Source: Apostichopus japonicus
Lineage: Eukaryota; Echinodermata; Holothuroidea; Aspidochirotida; Stichopodidae
DNA length: 64,000 nucleotides
Assembly: GCF_037975245.1 (NCBI RefSeq)
Contig: NC_092581.1
Span: forward strand, 18,863,303 to 18,927,302
Direction of reading: 5' to 3'
The notes beneath the pieces are model-generated. The model made no database searches. It was not told the origin of the DNA and worked only from the letters and a program-made list of their open reading frames with translations. Every line of letters begins with the position of its first letter. Within the stretch, counting starts at the first letter, position 1. Made by a program: the position numbers and the translations under genes. This document shows positions 23,644 to 39,202 of this stretch, piece by piece.

Positions 23644-26600
23644 GTAAGATATTTGTTTCTGTTAAAAAATTGCTTATCACCCCCCCCCCAACCCTCCACC
23701 CCGACCCTGATAAATTATCTTCCCTTTTTGTGTTGTAATTTAATTCCATAACATTCAGTTCAGTTGTCCCTTCCTGATTAATAGTCAAATTTATATTAAT
23801 TTATTCATAAATCTATTTTGTAATAATAATAATAATATACAGTTTGTATAGAGGAAGTTTTAGTTCGGCGTTAATTCATATCAAAGTGTTGATAACATGT
23901 TGCTTTTCTTTTTTGTAATTACAGTTGATAATACATATATAACGCTATAACAACACAAACATCAATAACATGTTTAGACAAAGTCTAAAAATAAGAGACT
24001 GCCTGTTTTTTGCTTTTAGTTTACAAACAACATTTTTACCACGGCACCTTTTTAGCCTGCTTACACTACAGATGCGATGTGTGTACCAACATAACAAAAG
24101 CCTCGTTTTTGTTGTTGTGGTCTCTATTAAAAGAGTGAAGCCTTACGCGTTAATCAACCTCTATTTAAGCTACATTGTAAACGAACCCTCTTTTTTAAAA
24201 AAGAAAAAAAGGGTCTATTGATCTAGCGCCGTTAGAAACATGCTGCAACTCCCATGTCGCATCTCCGAACAAAGAAGATACTATACTGTATATAAGTAGT
24301 AACTGCTCAGAGGCAAAATGTATACACCACCACTACCACCAACAAATAGTTATTATTAAGCGCCAAAGGAACCCAATTTAAGACTGTAATATTGTTTTAG
24401 GGATTTCTCACCTAAGGGCTAGTTAGTTTGTTGATAAATCATAGGTTGTTTCATTACGCTACGAGAATTTTATCTTCTTTGCTAAAAACCTTAGGCAGTT
24501 ATTTACGGTAAAAGACAAATTTGAAAGTAAAGTTCACCATATTTCGTTTCAACGATAAGTCGGTAAAAGTTATTAAAGGACGGGCAAAAGTACGGGCAAG
24601 CATAAATTTTGTCAATGATGAGAAAATAAAGAAAGAGAGAAATATAAAATAAAAGAATAGAAGAATCTGTAGTATATACTGCAGAAGAGCTAGAAATATA
24701 GCAGAGAAAGGGATTATATCAACAATAAAAATGATTGGGTTCAATAGATACAGTGTAACTATTCTATATTTCTTACTATTGAGTAAAATTATCAATAAAA
24801 CGCCCCCAAAATAAATATGGACAGAGTTGTTATCAAATATACCTATGAATAAGCGACAGCACGCTTAAAAAGTATATTTATATACTTGTGTACATATGAA
24901 TGATTTCATTAATATTCATATCGTGTACGCTCGCCTGTAATATCGATTAACTTGTTTAATTTGAATCTAATAAAAATGTTATATACATAGGTCGTATTTC
25001 TTTTTTTATTATAAGAAAAAGACGATATTTCTATCTACAGATTGAGAGAGAGAGATAAAATAGGACACAGTAACAATTACTGCAATGTGAAACATGATTT
25101 CTCCAAAGAGACCAGCTGGTCAAATTGTGAATTTTTTTTAAGTAATATGTTCATCGATTACTTCATTTTCCAGGCATTACACTTTTAATCATTATTATTT
25201 ACTGCTCAATAGTCCTATAAACGAAAATTGGAAAGTTAAATTTGCAGTGATATTTGATATCCATTGACAACGTGCTCGTTCATAAACAAAATACTGAAAT
25301 AGCATTTCTGAAATACATATATTGTAAACCTTTTTAATTAGAGAAAAATGGATCCAATTTTTGCTTTTGTGCATAAGTTTGTATTTTGTATTGTTCTTTG
25401 AATATAGATTAACAAACTAGGAAGGAAAAACTGAATTACGTTTTATTGCACCAACCGCAGTTTTGGCTTTGTTTTCGTTCACTGGGGATTTTTCACGGTT
25501 GGGTGATACAAATAACATAATTTTGCCTGTTTTTCGTTGCATTTGATAAACGATTTTTGTTTAATTCTGTGGCAAAGTTTCCGGCAACATTGACTTTTTA
25601 TTGAAGATAGAAGAATGAAACAGAGAAAATAGATCAATTTACTCAACCAAAAACTAAAAAGTCCTTAATTGCTAAACAATACATTAATTTGGTGTAATTA
25701 ACATATTTCTGCAATTATTTAGACAAATATCTATGATTAGAACCTTCTGTCTATTTATTATAATAACCACTTCGGAGAACGATAAAGAGGAATCGTAAGC
25801 CTCCCCTTCTCAACAAAAAAGAAAACAAAAAACTTGGACACTTAATTTTCACGAAAATTATGTTATTATATAACTTGAAACCTTTCCTTCTATAACAGTA
25901 ACCAACTGCTTTGGAATTTTTGTGTAAAATTTCAATTTTAGAATCTTTAGAATCTTTCGATCTAGAATAAACTGTAGAAACAAACAAAACAAACAATAAC
26001 AATAGCAAAGTTGGCTAAAAAATAATATGTAACAAATGCTTTAACTTCAAATTTCCTTTCTCCTTTCGTGATATAATATCAAATATTGGAAACATTTCAA
26101 TCAAACTTTTTGGTTTTCCCTCAACGAAAAATCGAAGTTCAATGCCGAAAATTTAATTGAAAAAAAAAACACACACAATGATTTATAACAATAAATTTGC
26201 TTATCAATCCTGATCGGAAAGATAAAATTTATGTGAATTATTCCACAATTTGTCCGCGAGGCATACTAAAGACATCCATAATTAAGTTTGCAGTCGCAAG
26301 TAACGTACTATTTCTCATGTGTTGTACCTTGCATCATTAATATGTGCATATCAATCAGAGAAAATACAAACACGCGCTTGTTATGAAGTTAAGGTGAGAA
26401 CACCGGCTTCTGAAACACAAAACAAACAAAAAAATCAAACAAACGGAATTTAAGCAAAGGCTCACTGAATGATCAGCTATTTTGATAATTTTGTCAGTTA
26501 TTTCAATCACTTTTTTTTTTGACTCTATAGGCATTTTTTGTTTTTTGTTAACCAGTTTGGATTGAAAAATTCATTTACATAAAATGAAATTCCCGTATAC

Positions 26601-29600
26601 ATAAAAGAGAAAATAAAAAAAGTCTAGAGGAATAACTCCATATATACACAGGGTAACGATAATGGTTTAGTTTCCCTGTGTGGTAGTTTTTGTTCATTAT
26701 TGTTCTTTAATTTGGACTATATAATATATAACTGGAATTAACTTGATCCAGTTGACTCCGTAGAGAAGCAAAGAACTAGAATAAATGATAAACAAAGAAA
26801 TGACGTTGCAGAAAATAAGTAATTTAATAAAATAATTAATTAATACTAAGAATAAAAAGTCATTCTAAATGTAAAGTGGGGACATGTGTATTCAAACAAG
26901 TTATCTTTTTTCATACTTTGAAAATTAAATCTAGTTGTGAAGGTATCGTCATATTTGCTTTCGTCTGTTCATTATTTCAAACTACGGTCGGTTCTAAAAT
27001 ATTCCCTCTGTAAACAAATAAAAAGGAGGGTGGGGAGGGGGGGGGCTAAATGTTGCAGATAAACTAGTTCATATTAAAGGTTTAATCTTCATAGATTTAT
27101 CATTCAATAGACATAATTCAAGATGTTATTGATAAATTTGAAAACGGTTTATTTTATATAAAATATTAAATGTTTGGAATGAACGGAATCCCATTACACA
27201 ATAAGTTATATAGCGTACTGTATAATATATATGGTATGACATAAGTAAAGATTATTCAAAGTACTATATTAAGCCTTTTCGTAAATATATTCTGGTCAGG
27301 AAAAAAAATCTATTTAGTTTCGAATGCTATGGTTATATTATTTTGAAACCCCCAATAAAATTGAAAAGATTCGTAGCACATTGACTCAAATACTGTATTC
27401 CTACACACAATAAGCAACAATGAATTATATCATTATATTGTTACAATATATACAAAAAATAACGCTTTTATTTAAGAGGTGAACTTTACGCTTAGTAATA
27501 TCGGTAATTACTATTTCTAAAAGAAAATGGAAATTTCGCTACTGATTACCGTATTTGAAAATTGTTTTATTTTAGTATTACAGAAAAAAGCAACTGTTTA
27601 ACAATATACACTGTTTAAAATTCAGAAATAAAATATTAGGCATATATTCATAATATTATATCGTTTATTTACAATTGCTTTAGAAGCCTAGATTTCCATA
27701 TCATTAGGAAAGAATTATTACCTTTTAATGATGCATTTTGTAATGTTTTAGTTTAATAAAAGCAAACACTTGAGCAAAAACCTAGGACCAAGCAATTCTT
27801 TGTAAAAAAAAGTCAGAAAACTGCAGTTTCAAAAACGTTTTAATTTAGCTACAATTAAAAAGAAAACAAATAAAATATAGATATGTTATTAAAACTAATC
27901 TTGACTCTATCAAAATGTCTCTGTAACTAGGATAATGTGTGCTATTGTATTGTCAACATTAACATTTACAAACAGTCTCTTTGTGGTTTTCGATTTAACA
28001 AAAGAACTTATTAGTCTCGCTTTTGTTGCCAAATTACTGTTTCACTTTGAAAATAATACTCTATCTATGATCATAAGGAAAACACAATATCGATAAAAAA
28101 AAATTGCAAAACTATAATTAACCCAAATTAAAGAAATTCTTTTACTTTTAAAACTCTTCAGCAGCAAATAGTGGAATCTTTATATATTTGTAACGCTTCA
28201 TACTACTTTACATCATGTATTATTATATTTTATTTAATGTTATTTATTTACAGAGACTGAATTACAGTAGTATACAATAGAACACATCAAACTAAAACAA
28301 AAGAAACTATATACAATATATTTTTATAAATATTTGTGTCACAAAATATTAACCCATTGACTAATTTTCGAACAAGCCATCACACAGATTCTCAAATCTG
28401 TCGGCGTTTTTCGTCTTTGATCTCTGATTTGAAGATTTTTATCGATAATTTTATGATTATCTACACCAAAGGTTATCCATCTTCGCACACATACACATTG
28501 AGACAGACAGAGATTTTTACACACGCAGGCACAGAAATCAGTGTTACACACATACGCACATGGTTTGCTCAGTGTCGTACGCTAACGATCTGTATGACAC
28601 AAATTGGATCTGTGAATAAGTTAAATACATGGAGAGCTAATTCGATATGTAAACAACAGCGGCAGCTTATTAGCATTCAGAACACATTTCAATCTGTTTG
28701 ACTAATCGATCATGTACAGAATTTCCAGTCAGTAGTACGGTACAGTATATATGGAGTAGGCTTACTTATGCGATGTGTATACTGCTATGGGTAGCAGTAG
28801 CGGTATTTAGTATGTAGACCTATATCGCCTTTTGCATATTCATGAACCCTGTCGCGTGGCATTGTATTATGCTTACACCTCATTCACTATATATTGCAAA
28901 AGTATCTATTGACAATGTTCTGGGGTTTTTTTACCAGCGTGAAGTCGCATGTAGTGAAAAGTTTAATTTCAACCGTTTTTAGTTTCCTACAGACGATTGG
29001 TTATTAAACATCATACAGTAGGGTTGTTCCTTAAAAGTTTAAAAACAATATAATTGATATAAAAACAAAGAAACAAAATTAGATCAAAAGGAAACAAAGT
29101 AAATATAGGCGTTTTTTAATGAAGTGTTAAAAATGTTATAAATGATTTATTTTTGGAAAAATATTCGTCATTATGTAAACGAAATAATAATATCAAAGGA
29201 AAAATATAACCTAAGTCGAGGTAGTACGTGTATTTAACATTGGTGCGATATCAGTGAAATAACTACAGGAAGAATCACGTGATCACCCAACCCGTGTTGA
29301 CAATATTTGTATTATTAAAAGTAAATAAAATATGAACAAAAAAGACTAAAATAAAAGGCAGAAATTGATCTGCCTTTTTTTCTTTACCTTTCAAACAGGA
29401 ATGTCAGTGTTTTAGTCATGATCATTTATCTTAAGTAAATTTATTTTTAGAATTTTATTGGTTTCTACTCCATTCTTATGGTAACATAGTAAGAGATTTC
29501 CGGGCAATATATTCCTTTCCTTTCGCCTTGCAGTTTTTTTTTATTTTCCCTGCCCTTCATCTACCCAAACAAAATGTTCATTCTTGTCTCTGGCTCTGTT

Positions 29601-29815
29601 GATGACTCAGAAACGCCTCCTCCAACGCGTATAAAGAGACAGACCTGTTGCTCTCGTGCGTTCTCGGTTTCATTTCAAGATGAACAATCCGTACACAGTT
29701 TACCGTCACTGACAAATCATTGCATGTTGCCTTTACACAAGCCGTGTCTTCTCCGTCGTTTGGATTTTCTGAGGGAAAACTAAAACATTACAAAGTTATT
29801 TTGGGAGGAGTAAGT

Positions 29816-30003
<188 letters not shown>

Positions 30004-30086
30004 CTGTACACTTGTATTGTATTCTGACTGAAGAATTGAACAAAGGAATCCCAAGTCCTCGGACGTCCTTTGAAAAGAATCTCCAC

Positions 30087-30199
30087 GTCCTCGGAAAAAT
30101 TCTATTGTTAAGGGATATTGTACGTCCTCGGAAGAATTCTATTGTTAAGGGGTATTGTACGTCCTCGGAAGAATTCTATTGTTAAGGGGTATTGTTAAG
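30087..30199 (+). repeat. 37-bp tandem repeat, three copies
   Basis: Units start GTCCTCGGAAGAATTCTATT and continue GTTAAGGGGTATTGTAC, at 30087, 30124 and 30161. The first copy has two or three substitutions and the last ends within the unit. A partial CCTCGGACGTCC precedes them. Confidence 0.9.
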
Positions 30200-32023
30200 G
30201 TTAGGGTACATGGATGTGAACAATGGAAAGAACAATGGGTTGCTCAGTCTGAATGTAAAACTTGCCCATGTGTGCGTTGTGTTTGTATCTATGTTTGTGT
30301 CGTGTTTTTTCTATTCTTATGAGTATATTTTGCCATTGCAGGAAAAATGCATGTATTCGGGGTAATAATAATTTAGTATAATTTTCTCTGCAGACGAGGA
30401 AGAATAAGGGACGAATAAGAACACTAATACAATAGAGAAATCTTTTAGTCCATGTTCACATTGCTGACATAAATTATCGTGAGCTACGCTAGCATTGCAC
30501 GATTTCTTTAACGATATGGAAATATAACAAATAACCAAATCTACAGAAAATGGTTAATTTGTAGAAGGAAATTGAGACGAGTTAGGAAATGGTTGAAAAT
30601 TCACGAATGAAATAACTTCTGTTGGACTCACGTGTCAACTTGATAAAAACATCAATGTTTTATGCAGATTATTAACTATTTTACAGCAATATCGACCCAC
30701 ATCCCCACCCAACCATCTCCTTCTACCACACCTCCTTCCCCTCCCCTTCCCCCTCCCCTTCCCATAAAAAATGAGAGGAAAGGGAAAAGGGGTTAATGTC
30801 ATCACCCCATGGATTCCAAACTGTTTCTATCAGTCACATTTGAGTCATATAGACCGTGTTGCAAGTTTCCTATTCTCTCAAAATCAAAAAAGTTCATGAC
30901 AAATTTCGTCAACAATTTTCAATCCCATGGCAGATATTAAGTTAACTGTAATTACAATGGCCACATCTGTATGTGAAGTTTAAAAAAAAAGGAAAAATCA
31001 AAGAGGCCCATGCCGCCTTAAGGGTGTTACACCGATGTTGGAATGAGATTACAACACGAAACAGGACACTGATAATGAAACGACTGGCTTGTGAAGGTTA
31101 AAGCCTCAGGGCATACTTGTTGGATTGATAACTCATATTTGTCGCAAATTGAGTTTTTCTTTCTTTCTTTATTCCTAAATTCTTGGTACACACAAAAAAA
31201 AACCTCTTTTGAAATAAATCTTGTTTTATTGACAATTTTGTTGATATAAATATGTTACCTTTTGAAAAAGAAAACACATAAAAGGTGCCGTTTTGCTTTT
31301 GTGAAAATCGAAAGGATGATAATAATAAAAAAAAACTGCTTTAAGAATTATAATTGCATGCGAATTGGTATATAGTCATATATAGTCATTACCAATAAGA
31401 TATCCACACTGTTTTATGTCTATAAAAGTAAAGTAAAGCTTTTAAAATGTGGCATTAAGTTTGGTAAACCTTGAGCCTTTCTCAATTATGTCAGATCATC
31501 TGACTTATCTGACCTAAAATTTTACCTTTCTTTGAATAACTTCAAGTAACAAATTCTTTGCTTTTCTCCTTTCGACGTTTCCTCTCTCTCCACCTCTTTC
31601 TTTCTTTCATCTTTTTCTCTCTTAGTAAATGGTTTTCCTTGCGTGTTTGTTTGAACTTTTAGGAAGAACTAGGGCTAAGGATTAAAGACAAAGTCAACAG
31701 CTCTTAGAAACGATTTAAAATTGTCAGGAACCGTAGCACTCCATAATATTACTGACAAACTGTCTGTCTAGATATGTTTTGTTTCATGTCTTTGTATATG
31801 TTAATTCATATCCATTTTTTCAAAGAGGAAAATCTTTTAAATTGGCCCAAGATTGTAGTAAGCACAATTTTGGTTTCTAACATACAGAAAAATATAGAAA
31901 ATGTTTTTGTTTTCTTTTTATTATTGGAATATCCTTTTAAATGACAGTTTTAATTGGTTCGTCTTAATTTCATCTTTAATGGCTTATTTTACGTTACATT
32001 CAGTATTTCGTGAATCTGTTAAA

Positions 32024-32055
32024 AAATAATGATAATAATAATAATAATAATAATT
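32024..32055 (+). repeat. (AAT)n microsatellite
   Basis: About ten AAT/GAT units. Similar shorter tracts lie near 23822-23838, 36446-36462 and 43019-43037. Confidence 0.85.
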
Positions 32056-32463
32056 TACGCGAAGAAACAAGTTTTCTCGAAAAATATTATGGTACCGGAT
32101 TTTTGTGGATAATTCATGTTCGTAATGATTCGTAGCTGGTGATAATTTTTTTGAGTTTAGATAACGAATTTTTCATATTTCTATTGATTATTGACACACG
32201 GAAATACTTTATTTAGATTCATGGGTAGCAACAGAGGATCATCATCTGGTCCTATGTCTTCTTTGTTCCGTTTATACATTATAATAATACAAAGTTTCGA
32301 CGTTTCGAGTAATAAAAAAAAAACCTAAAAATCTTGTTACTCGTATTTTGCATACAGACATATACGCAGTTCGATCTACGGTTCCTTTTCTTAGGGTCGG
32401 AAGAAGGAAATTCATCTAAATTTAAAAAAAAGAGTTTCATTTATATTATGGATCAGGTATTTG

Positions 32464-32470
<7 letters not shown>

Positions 32471-32511
<41 letters not shown>

Positions 32512-32518
32512 TATATAC
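32471..32518. repeat. (TA)n microsatellite in the intron
   Basis: About 24 TA units with one frame slip (TATAATATA), followed by short GTTAC repeats near 32530-32550. Confidence 0.92.
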
Positions 32519-35312
32519 GCTTTATATTGTGTTACGTTACGTTACGTCTGATTACGTTTGTCACAACACTTTACGATACTGCATATTGATATTATACCAG
32601 TATATACCAGCACGTTACGTTGCGTTTTCTAACGTTAGGCTGTGTAAACTGTAGCATGTTTTGTTACATAACATTATGTTTCATTGACTTATATGGAACG
32701 ATGTAGCTTTTAACCTTTTATCTTTGCAAAGTAATGATATCTACCAGGTTAACCGATTACGACTGATTTTTACTTAAACTGTCCACATCGTACCGTGCAT
32801 AAAATGATTATCTCTCGACTATCCAGTTGCTATATAAATGATATTGTTTCCATGATCAAGACTATATGAAAACCAATTTGAATACCCGATAAAATGTGAT
32901 CCTATTTTTATCCGCCAACAATTTCCATATTTCACGGAATGGTAATGCGACACTTGGTATAAAAGTGTTTCTTTTTCTCCGAGTTAATAAGTGCTTGAAA
33001 CTAAGTGTAAATCATTAGGAGGATAATTCAATAATCCGCAATGAAAGTTTTCTTTAAATAAAATCAAAATGAAAATTACAGACAATAAGTTATCCTCAGC
33101 GGTAGGTTGCATTTTGCCTCTCCAGATTAAAAACCCAAATTACAATAGTTTCTTTATTTCAACTGAATTAATCAATTATTGATGTGATACCAAACATTAT
33201 ACTCTCTCATTTCCCTATTATTTCTAAAAATCGCAATTCGTTGCATTTGTTTTGTATGTGGTATTTTTGTAAGACGTGTGCATATCTCTTAATACTTGAA
33301 CAATACGGTACAGAACAGTGTAATGTCTCGTACAGGTTCTACTATATAGCTATAGGCCTGCAATCTTCCCTTTGTTTTTACTTAAATGTTTGAATAGTTT
33401 TTTTTTTAGTCAAATCTTTTTGTCGGTCGGGTGGTACTGTAGATGAACGCCCCATCTATTCCTAGCCTCTAGATGATCCATCATCGATAAAATTGTGCTA
33501 GATTTTACCGGAAACTAACTCATTAAGCGGACCGTGAAGTCGAAAGATCTTAAAAACCAAGCAGTCGGCTGTATAGTGTAGGATGTATATGTATACCCTG
33601 TACGTTAATGCTAATAAACCTCCGTGTTATACGGGTATTAACTCTAATTAAAACACTATACAACGTCTGCGAAACAACGTAGGTTGTAAGCCCTCGAATT
33701 TGTGTGTGTGTGTCTGTGTGTGAGTGAGTAACTGGGTGCGTGCGTGGGCCTAGGTTAGCGACGTAAAAAGCTATCTTTTTAGATTTGTGATAACGTTAAT
33801 TCCCATTTTCAAAGTTCAACATTTCCCTCTGTACAGACTGGTCACTTCGTGCTACAGGGATGTGAACGATAACTGCGCCAATTGTCACAAAAACGAAAAA
33901 GTTGATATGGTTGCAAGATTTAGCAAGATGTTTGCGTCTAATTATTAGTTTAATTATGCAAAAGATAAGACCCTCCCACAGGACGGTGTCCTATGAATAG
34001 GTAGCCGTCTTCAGTAAACGCAACCCTCCCCCCATCCCATAAAAAAAATCCCGTGCACGTGCCTGTAGATATACGAACTGAACAGCCAAAAATTGTTGGG
34101 AAAAAACACATAACAGTTCCTAGAAAACTGGTGTACAGGACGGATTGATAAATTATGGGTTGTAGTTCAACTAATATTAACACTTTGAAAAGTAGAAATT
34201 AGAAGGCACGTTTCGCTATTCTTTGGTAAACAAAACTTAACAATTCTCAGCGTAGCCTCATATGTTTTATATCGACGCTAAACATACTTCTATATAGCCT
34301 ACACGAGTTCGTATTCATACGTATCTATTGTGGTTATTTACCTCAATAAGCAAAACATTCGCATTCATGCGAGTCTATATTGTGATTTTTACACAATGTG
34401 CAAAAGTCCATATTTGAATAAGAAGATTTGTTAACGTATAAACATATGATCGGTTTTCTTTGTTCATGATGCTTATGATTGTAAATCATGAATTATTCAA
34501 AGGTTGCAATCGATGGTGGTGAATTTATCGATGGTACCAAGAAGTCATATTTAGACGACATATTTTGTAAATAGAAAGCGAACAGAACTCACCAAATGTA
34601 AAATCGTTAGACTGTTTACATAGTTTTCGAATTAAAATTTTAAGAAACCGATACAACAACGTATCTTATTATAGATATCACGACATTTGCAACAGCTGCA
34701 CAACTACAGATGTGCTTATGTAAGCTCATAAAACCGGGGCACAGCCTGTAGTTCTATCTGTTCAATACAAGAACTGACCTGATCATTAAATTATTGGTTT
34801 TAAGACTGAATCCATTCCCTGTTTCTCTCCTTTAGGTTCGTAGAGTTAGACAATATATCAATTTATCGATTTGTGTGAATATTGAAATCAACAACTTTTT
34901 TTCAATTTGAATAAGCGCTTTCGTAAAAATTATATCAAACGAATGAAAATAGCCATTTAACATTAAACTGAAGCCCATTTATAAAAATTTCCGCTAGTTT
35001 TAGCCTATAGTCTCCATATTGTCTTTTTCCTCTGTATTATCTCCTCCCAATCCGATTTCGATATTCGGTATCAAATCTGTCTCTGATCTTCAACTGCCAT
35101 GATTTTTTTGCGGTGGATTTGCTTAAAGGGTTATTGGAAACGGTTTTTAGGTTATTCGACTTTTATATGTTCTATATACATCAGAGAAAAATCTCTTTTA
35201 CCAGTGTTTAAATATCATGTATATTTCTTCCATTCGTAGGATATACATTTCCCACAAACACATTAATTAACACAGTTCTTTTAATGCTCTCTATTTAAAT
35301 ATTGTAACAAAA

Positions 35313-35429
<117 letters not shown>

Positions 35430-35509
35430 ATGCGATTTTCAAGATACATTTCAATGGCATAATAAACTTTGAACTTATTTTTTTTACAATATTTAAATAT
35501 ATTTTTTTG

Positions 35510-35763
<254 letters not shown>

Positions 35764-38700
35764 TAGGATGAGATATTTGTGCAACCATACACATACACAC
35801 TAACAAAGTCAGAAGTAAGCCTCTTAAAGTTCTCACAGAGGATATAGAGACGCCCTGAGAAGTCCATCCATCATATAATTTCCCCATCGTTCGACAGGCA
35901 CCAGTCTTTGTCGTTTAACATGAAACGTAATCTGAGAAGGAGACGAGGAACTCAGCGAACACTTCTTTATAATACGAGTCACATATTTTGGGCTGTTCTT
36001 GCTAAACGATATAACTTTAAAGAGAGTTGGCTATTTTCAGACTAAACGTCTTTAAATATGCATTTTTTAGTTTTTTGTTAGTTTTATGGGATGTATAGGG
36101 ACTTAGTCGCGTCACGGTGACCAGATTGTAATGGCCTAATAGTATCCACACATAATTATTTGATTACTCATCAATCTTATGACACACATGGATCCTGTCA
36201 TTTTCGTTCACATCTGATTATAGCATATTGATTGGTTTTGATCCAATCCAAATAGCAAACCTATCCCATCTTTAGGTTATAAAGTTGTTGTTGATTATGG
36301 TAATTTAAAAGAACAATATATATATATATATTTTAACGGGCATCTTATTTCCTTTAAGGGTAAAAAAGGCAAGCATATTCGACGCAAAATACCATTTCAT
36401 CAGTTCTATCCTATGTAGCATTCTACATTATCTTTGGTTGCCAAATAATAATGATAATAATAGTTAAGTATCCTTACAAGTTTTTACTTTAACACTCAAA
36501 GTTTAATATCCATGATTTTGAGTTATTATGGATATAATTTGCTCTCGCTGATGAAAAGTCTCTTTCAAAAAGCGAAAGTTGCAAGCGGTATTTTTCATAC
36601 AATGAGTTAAGCACTATAGTTTCTTGCTATTTATCGATTCATTTAACATTAATTTATTTGTCTGCAATAGCTAACTATATTGCATCTCAATAAATTGTTT
36701 TACATTACTATTGCAGTGACGATAAAAATAAAAATTGAATGGAGAATAAAAAACATCAACATAATATTTGTTGATACCCCCTCCATTTAACTAGTAGTTG
36801 TCATGGTTACAACCATTGATGATATGTGACCATTCAGTTACATGATGTTTTGGCTAAGAGGAATATTCCAAATGTTGCCAATTTATAACAAACCAGGCTA
36901 GTTTAATATATTTTTTTTGGCGAGGGATATGCAACTAGAGTTTAGTTCGTAAATATGTATATATCTAATCCTTACGAGAAATACCGCCATTTGGCACAAA
37001 AGTGGATGATAAATTCCTGCTGTTCACTTTTCAGCCATTTTTCTGTTGCTAAATCGTTTTAGCTTTCTCAACCATGGATACAGTGTATAGCTATATATAA
37101 CATGCACCTAAATATTGGCCTGAAGCAAATCTCATCTTTTCTTTTGTCATATAAATAAGGGGAACAATAATCATAAGTGACAGATTTTTGTTAGGAACCT
37201 ATAATTATTCATCAAAAGTAGAGTTCTTCACCCTCATCTTCTCTCGACCAAGAATGCTCTGAGATGCAAAACTTGGACTGTGAGAACAGCATGCAGAAAA
37301 TTGAGACGACAGAAAAACCCCAAAACACATAGTTATTTCTCTGCCAGGTTTTTATTCTGTGAAGCTTTTTTCCTCTCTCTCTCTATATATATATATATTG
37401 CGATTTTTATCCATTAGTGACTTTTCCCCTACGCATTTGGCTATACCATGAGAGTCTAAACTGAACAAAATACTGGCGGCACCGAAGTTCAAGCAAGGAT
37501 CACTTACCTTCGTAAGAAAGCCAAAAAAAAAACTAATGTCCTTGAATTTTTTTCGGCTTTATACCTGGGACACGAATGGCAAGTTCAAAATGCCCCTTTT
37601 ATCTCTATGCATAGTTGTTGGTTCTATTATTAATTTCACATCCCACGAGGCACTCCGCGTACCTGCCTCAATTAGTTCCACTACATAGCTATGGGAGCTC
37701 TACACTGTGTTGTCGAGAGCTTAGTCGTGCCCGGGTAACTGATTAGCACAAGCATCCAACCTATTTGGTTGATGAAAGATTAATGAAACCAGGAGTAAGT
37801 TTAATGTTGTGATAGATAAAAACATGGAGAAAAAATGTCGTATATAGTGAAAACGACATAAAAAAAATCCAAAATCGAAGAGGAATATAAGATAATGATA
37901 AAAAAGAAGAAGCGTTTCTTCATATCTACCAGCGCTTCGCATAACTGAATGTTTGAATGAATACAGCCATGACAAACAAACAAAAAACAAACAAAATGGA
38001 ACTAGGAAGTGGGATGTACGGAAATTTACAGGAAATATTAAATTTTTAAACAGCACATGTGAATGTTGCTAAAGAAAGACGAAGTTATTATAATGTGTGG
38101 AATCGGGTTTGATTTTGTTGTCATGTTTTGAACCCACCGACTTTCTTCTGTTTTGATGTAACAAATTGGTGATCGTATGAGATAAAATTGTAGAAAGTAT
38201 ACATGTTTCTTTCTTTTATTTCTAGCGGTAACCGACTGTTGATTAAAAGAATATATTTTGAAATTGCAAAGATTGATAATTCACTCTTTGTGAGCATTTC
38301 TTCGAGAAATGAATTTCACTTTTACGGAAGAGTGGCTTCACTTAAATTTTAGTTCTAAACAAGAGAATATTTTAGCTCTATTTTGAAGCTCAGTTTGAAG
38401 GATTCTACTCTCAGAAAGTAGTGGATATTACTCCTACAATAGTCAATATCAAAGAGTGAATTTTCACTCTTTAGAATTAAGATTGTAAGGTAATGATTTT
38501 GCCAACCCGACAAAAGCTTTGCATCATAGCGAAACCAAAGGATATGAATGTAAATTTCGTCAGAATTTAGAAAGTCATTTTGTAACAACTGACTGACTTT
38601 TTGTGCGAGGAAGACAAAAATAAATAAACTGATAATTTAAAATCAACGCAGTATCAAAACTTGACTTAACATATTTACTGCAATGCTTTCTCATTCATAG

Positions 38701-39022
38701 AGGATGATGAATACTATGTTATACTATACATACAGACACACAGACAGACAGACATGAACGCATACTTATATAAACGAAAATTATTCTCAATCACAGATAT
38801 ACTATGAACTGTTGATTATTATAATTATTATTATAATTATTTGCGACATCCATTCATTATTTGCAGAGATAATCATATATTGTTCACAACTAGTATATGT
38901 TACGTCTATCCAGTGTGTTCGTTTAGTTTGTAAGTCGTTGTCAATTACGCATGCGCAGGGTAACGTTTGTTCCGATTTAATTTTATCAACATTTTTTCCC
39001 CTTTTTCTTTTGTTTCATACAG

Positions 39023-39202
39023 GTGTCCTGTTCTAGTGCCGATACATCGCCAGTTCACTGCGGACGGGGTTCGGTATCTCCACCGGTAGCTCATTCACCA
39101 CTTAATCCCGGTTTATCCCACCATCACACCACCGTCACATTGAATAACGGCCACTACAACTCTCATCACAGACAACATATCGCGGTACAGGCCACGCAGT
39201 GA
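39023..39202 (+). CDS. POU3F: POU class III transcription factor, coding exon 2 (C-terminal tail)
   Basis: Codes for the last 59 residues (455-513) and the TGA stop of the POU-III protein. The 3' splice site is strong: a long C/T run, then TTTCATACAG, then exon. Joining to exon 1 in phase 0 leaves an open frame straight to the stop. The tail begins VSCSSADTSPVHCGRG, carries a His cluster (SHHHTTVTLNNGHYN) and ends HRQHIAVQATQ. A His-rich tail ending in a short V-Q-x-x-Q peptide is typical of class III POU proteins, which supports the join. The exon is too short to appear as a long open frame. Without it the reading frame runs 36 codons into the intron and stops at 23749-23751. The total protein, 513 residues, is a normal length for the family. 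Vertebrate POU3F genes and Drosophila vvl are known as intronless, so the intron placed after the homeodomain is notable. No transcript data are available to confirm the splice. Confidence 0.87.
   Translation: MSCSSADTSPVHCGRGSVSPPVAHSPLNPGLSHHHTTVTLNNGHYNSHHRQHIAVQATQ

Noticed and set aside
28336-28701. 121-codon open frame in the POU-III intron
   Set aside because: It starts at GTG, has no recognisable domain or splice signals, and its composition matches the surrounding intron.
30185-30210. Telomere-like TTAGGG word
   Set aside because: A single GGTTAGGGTAC occurrence, not an array.
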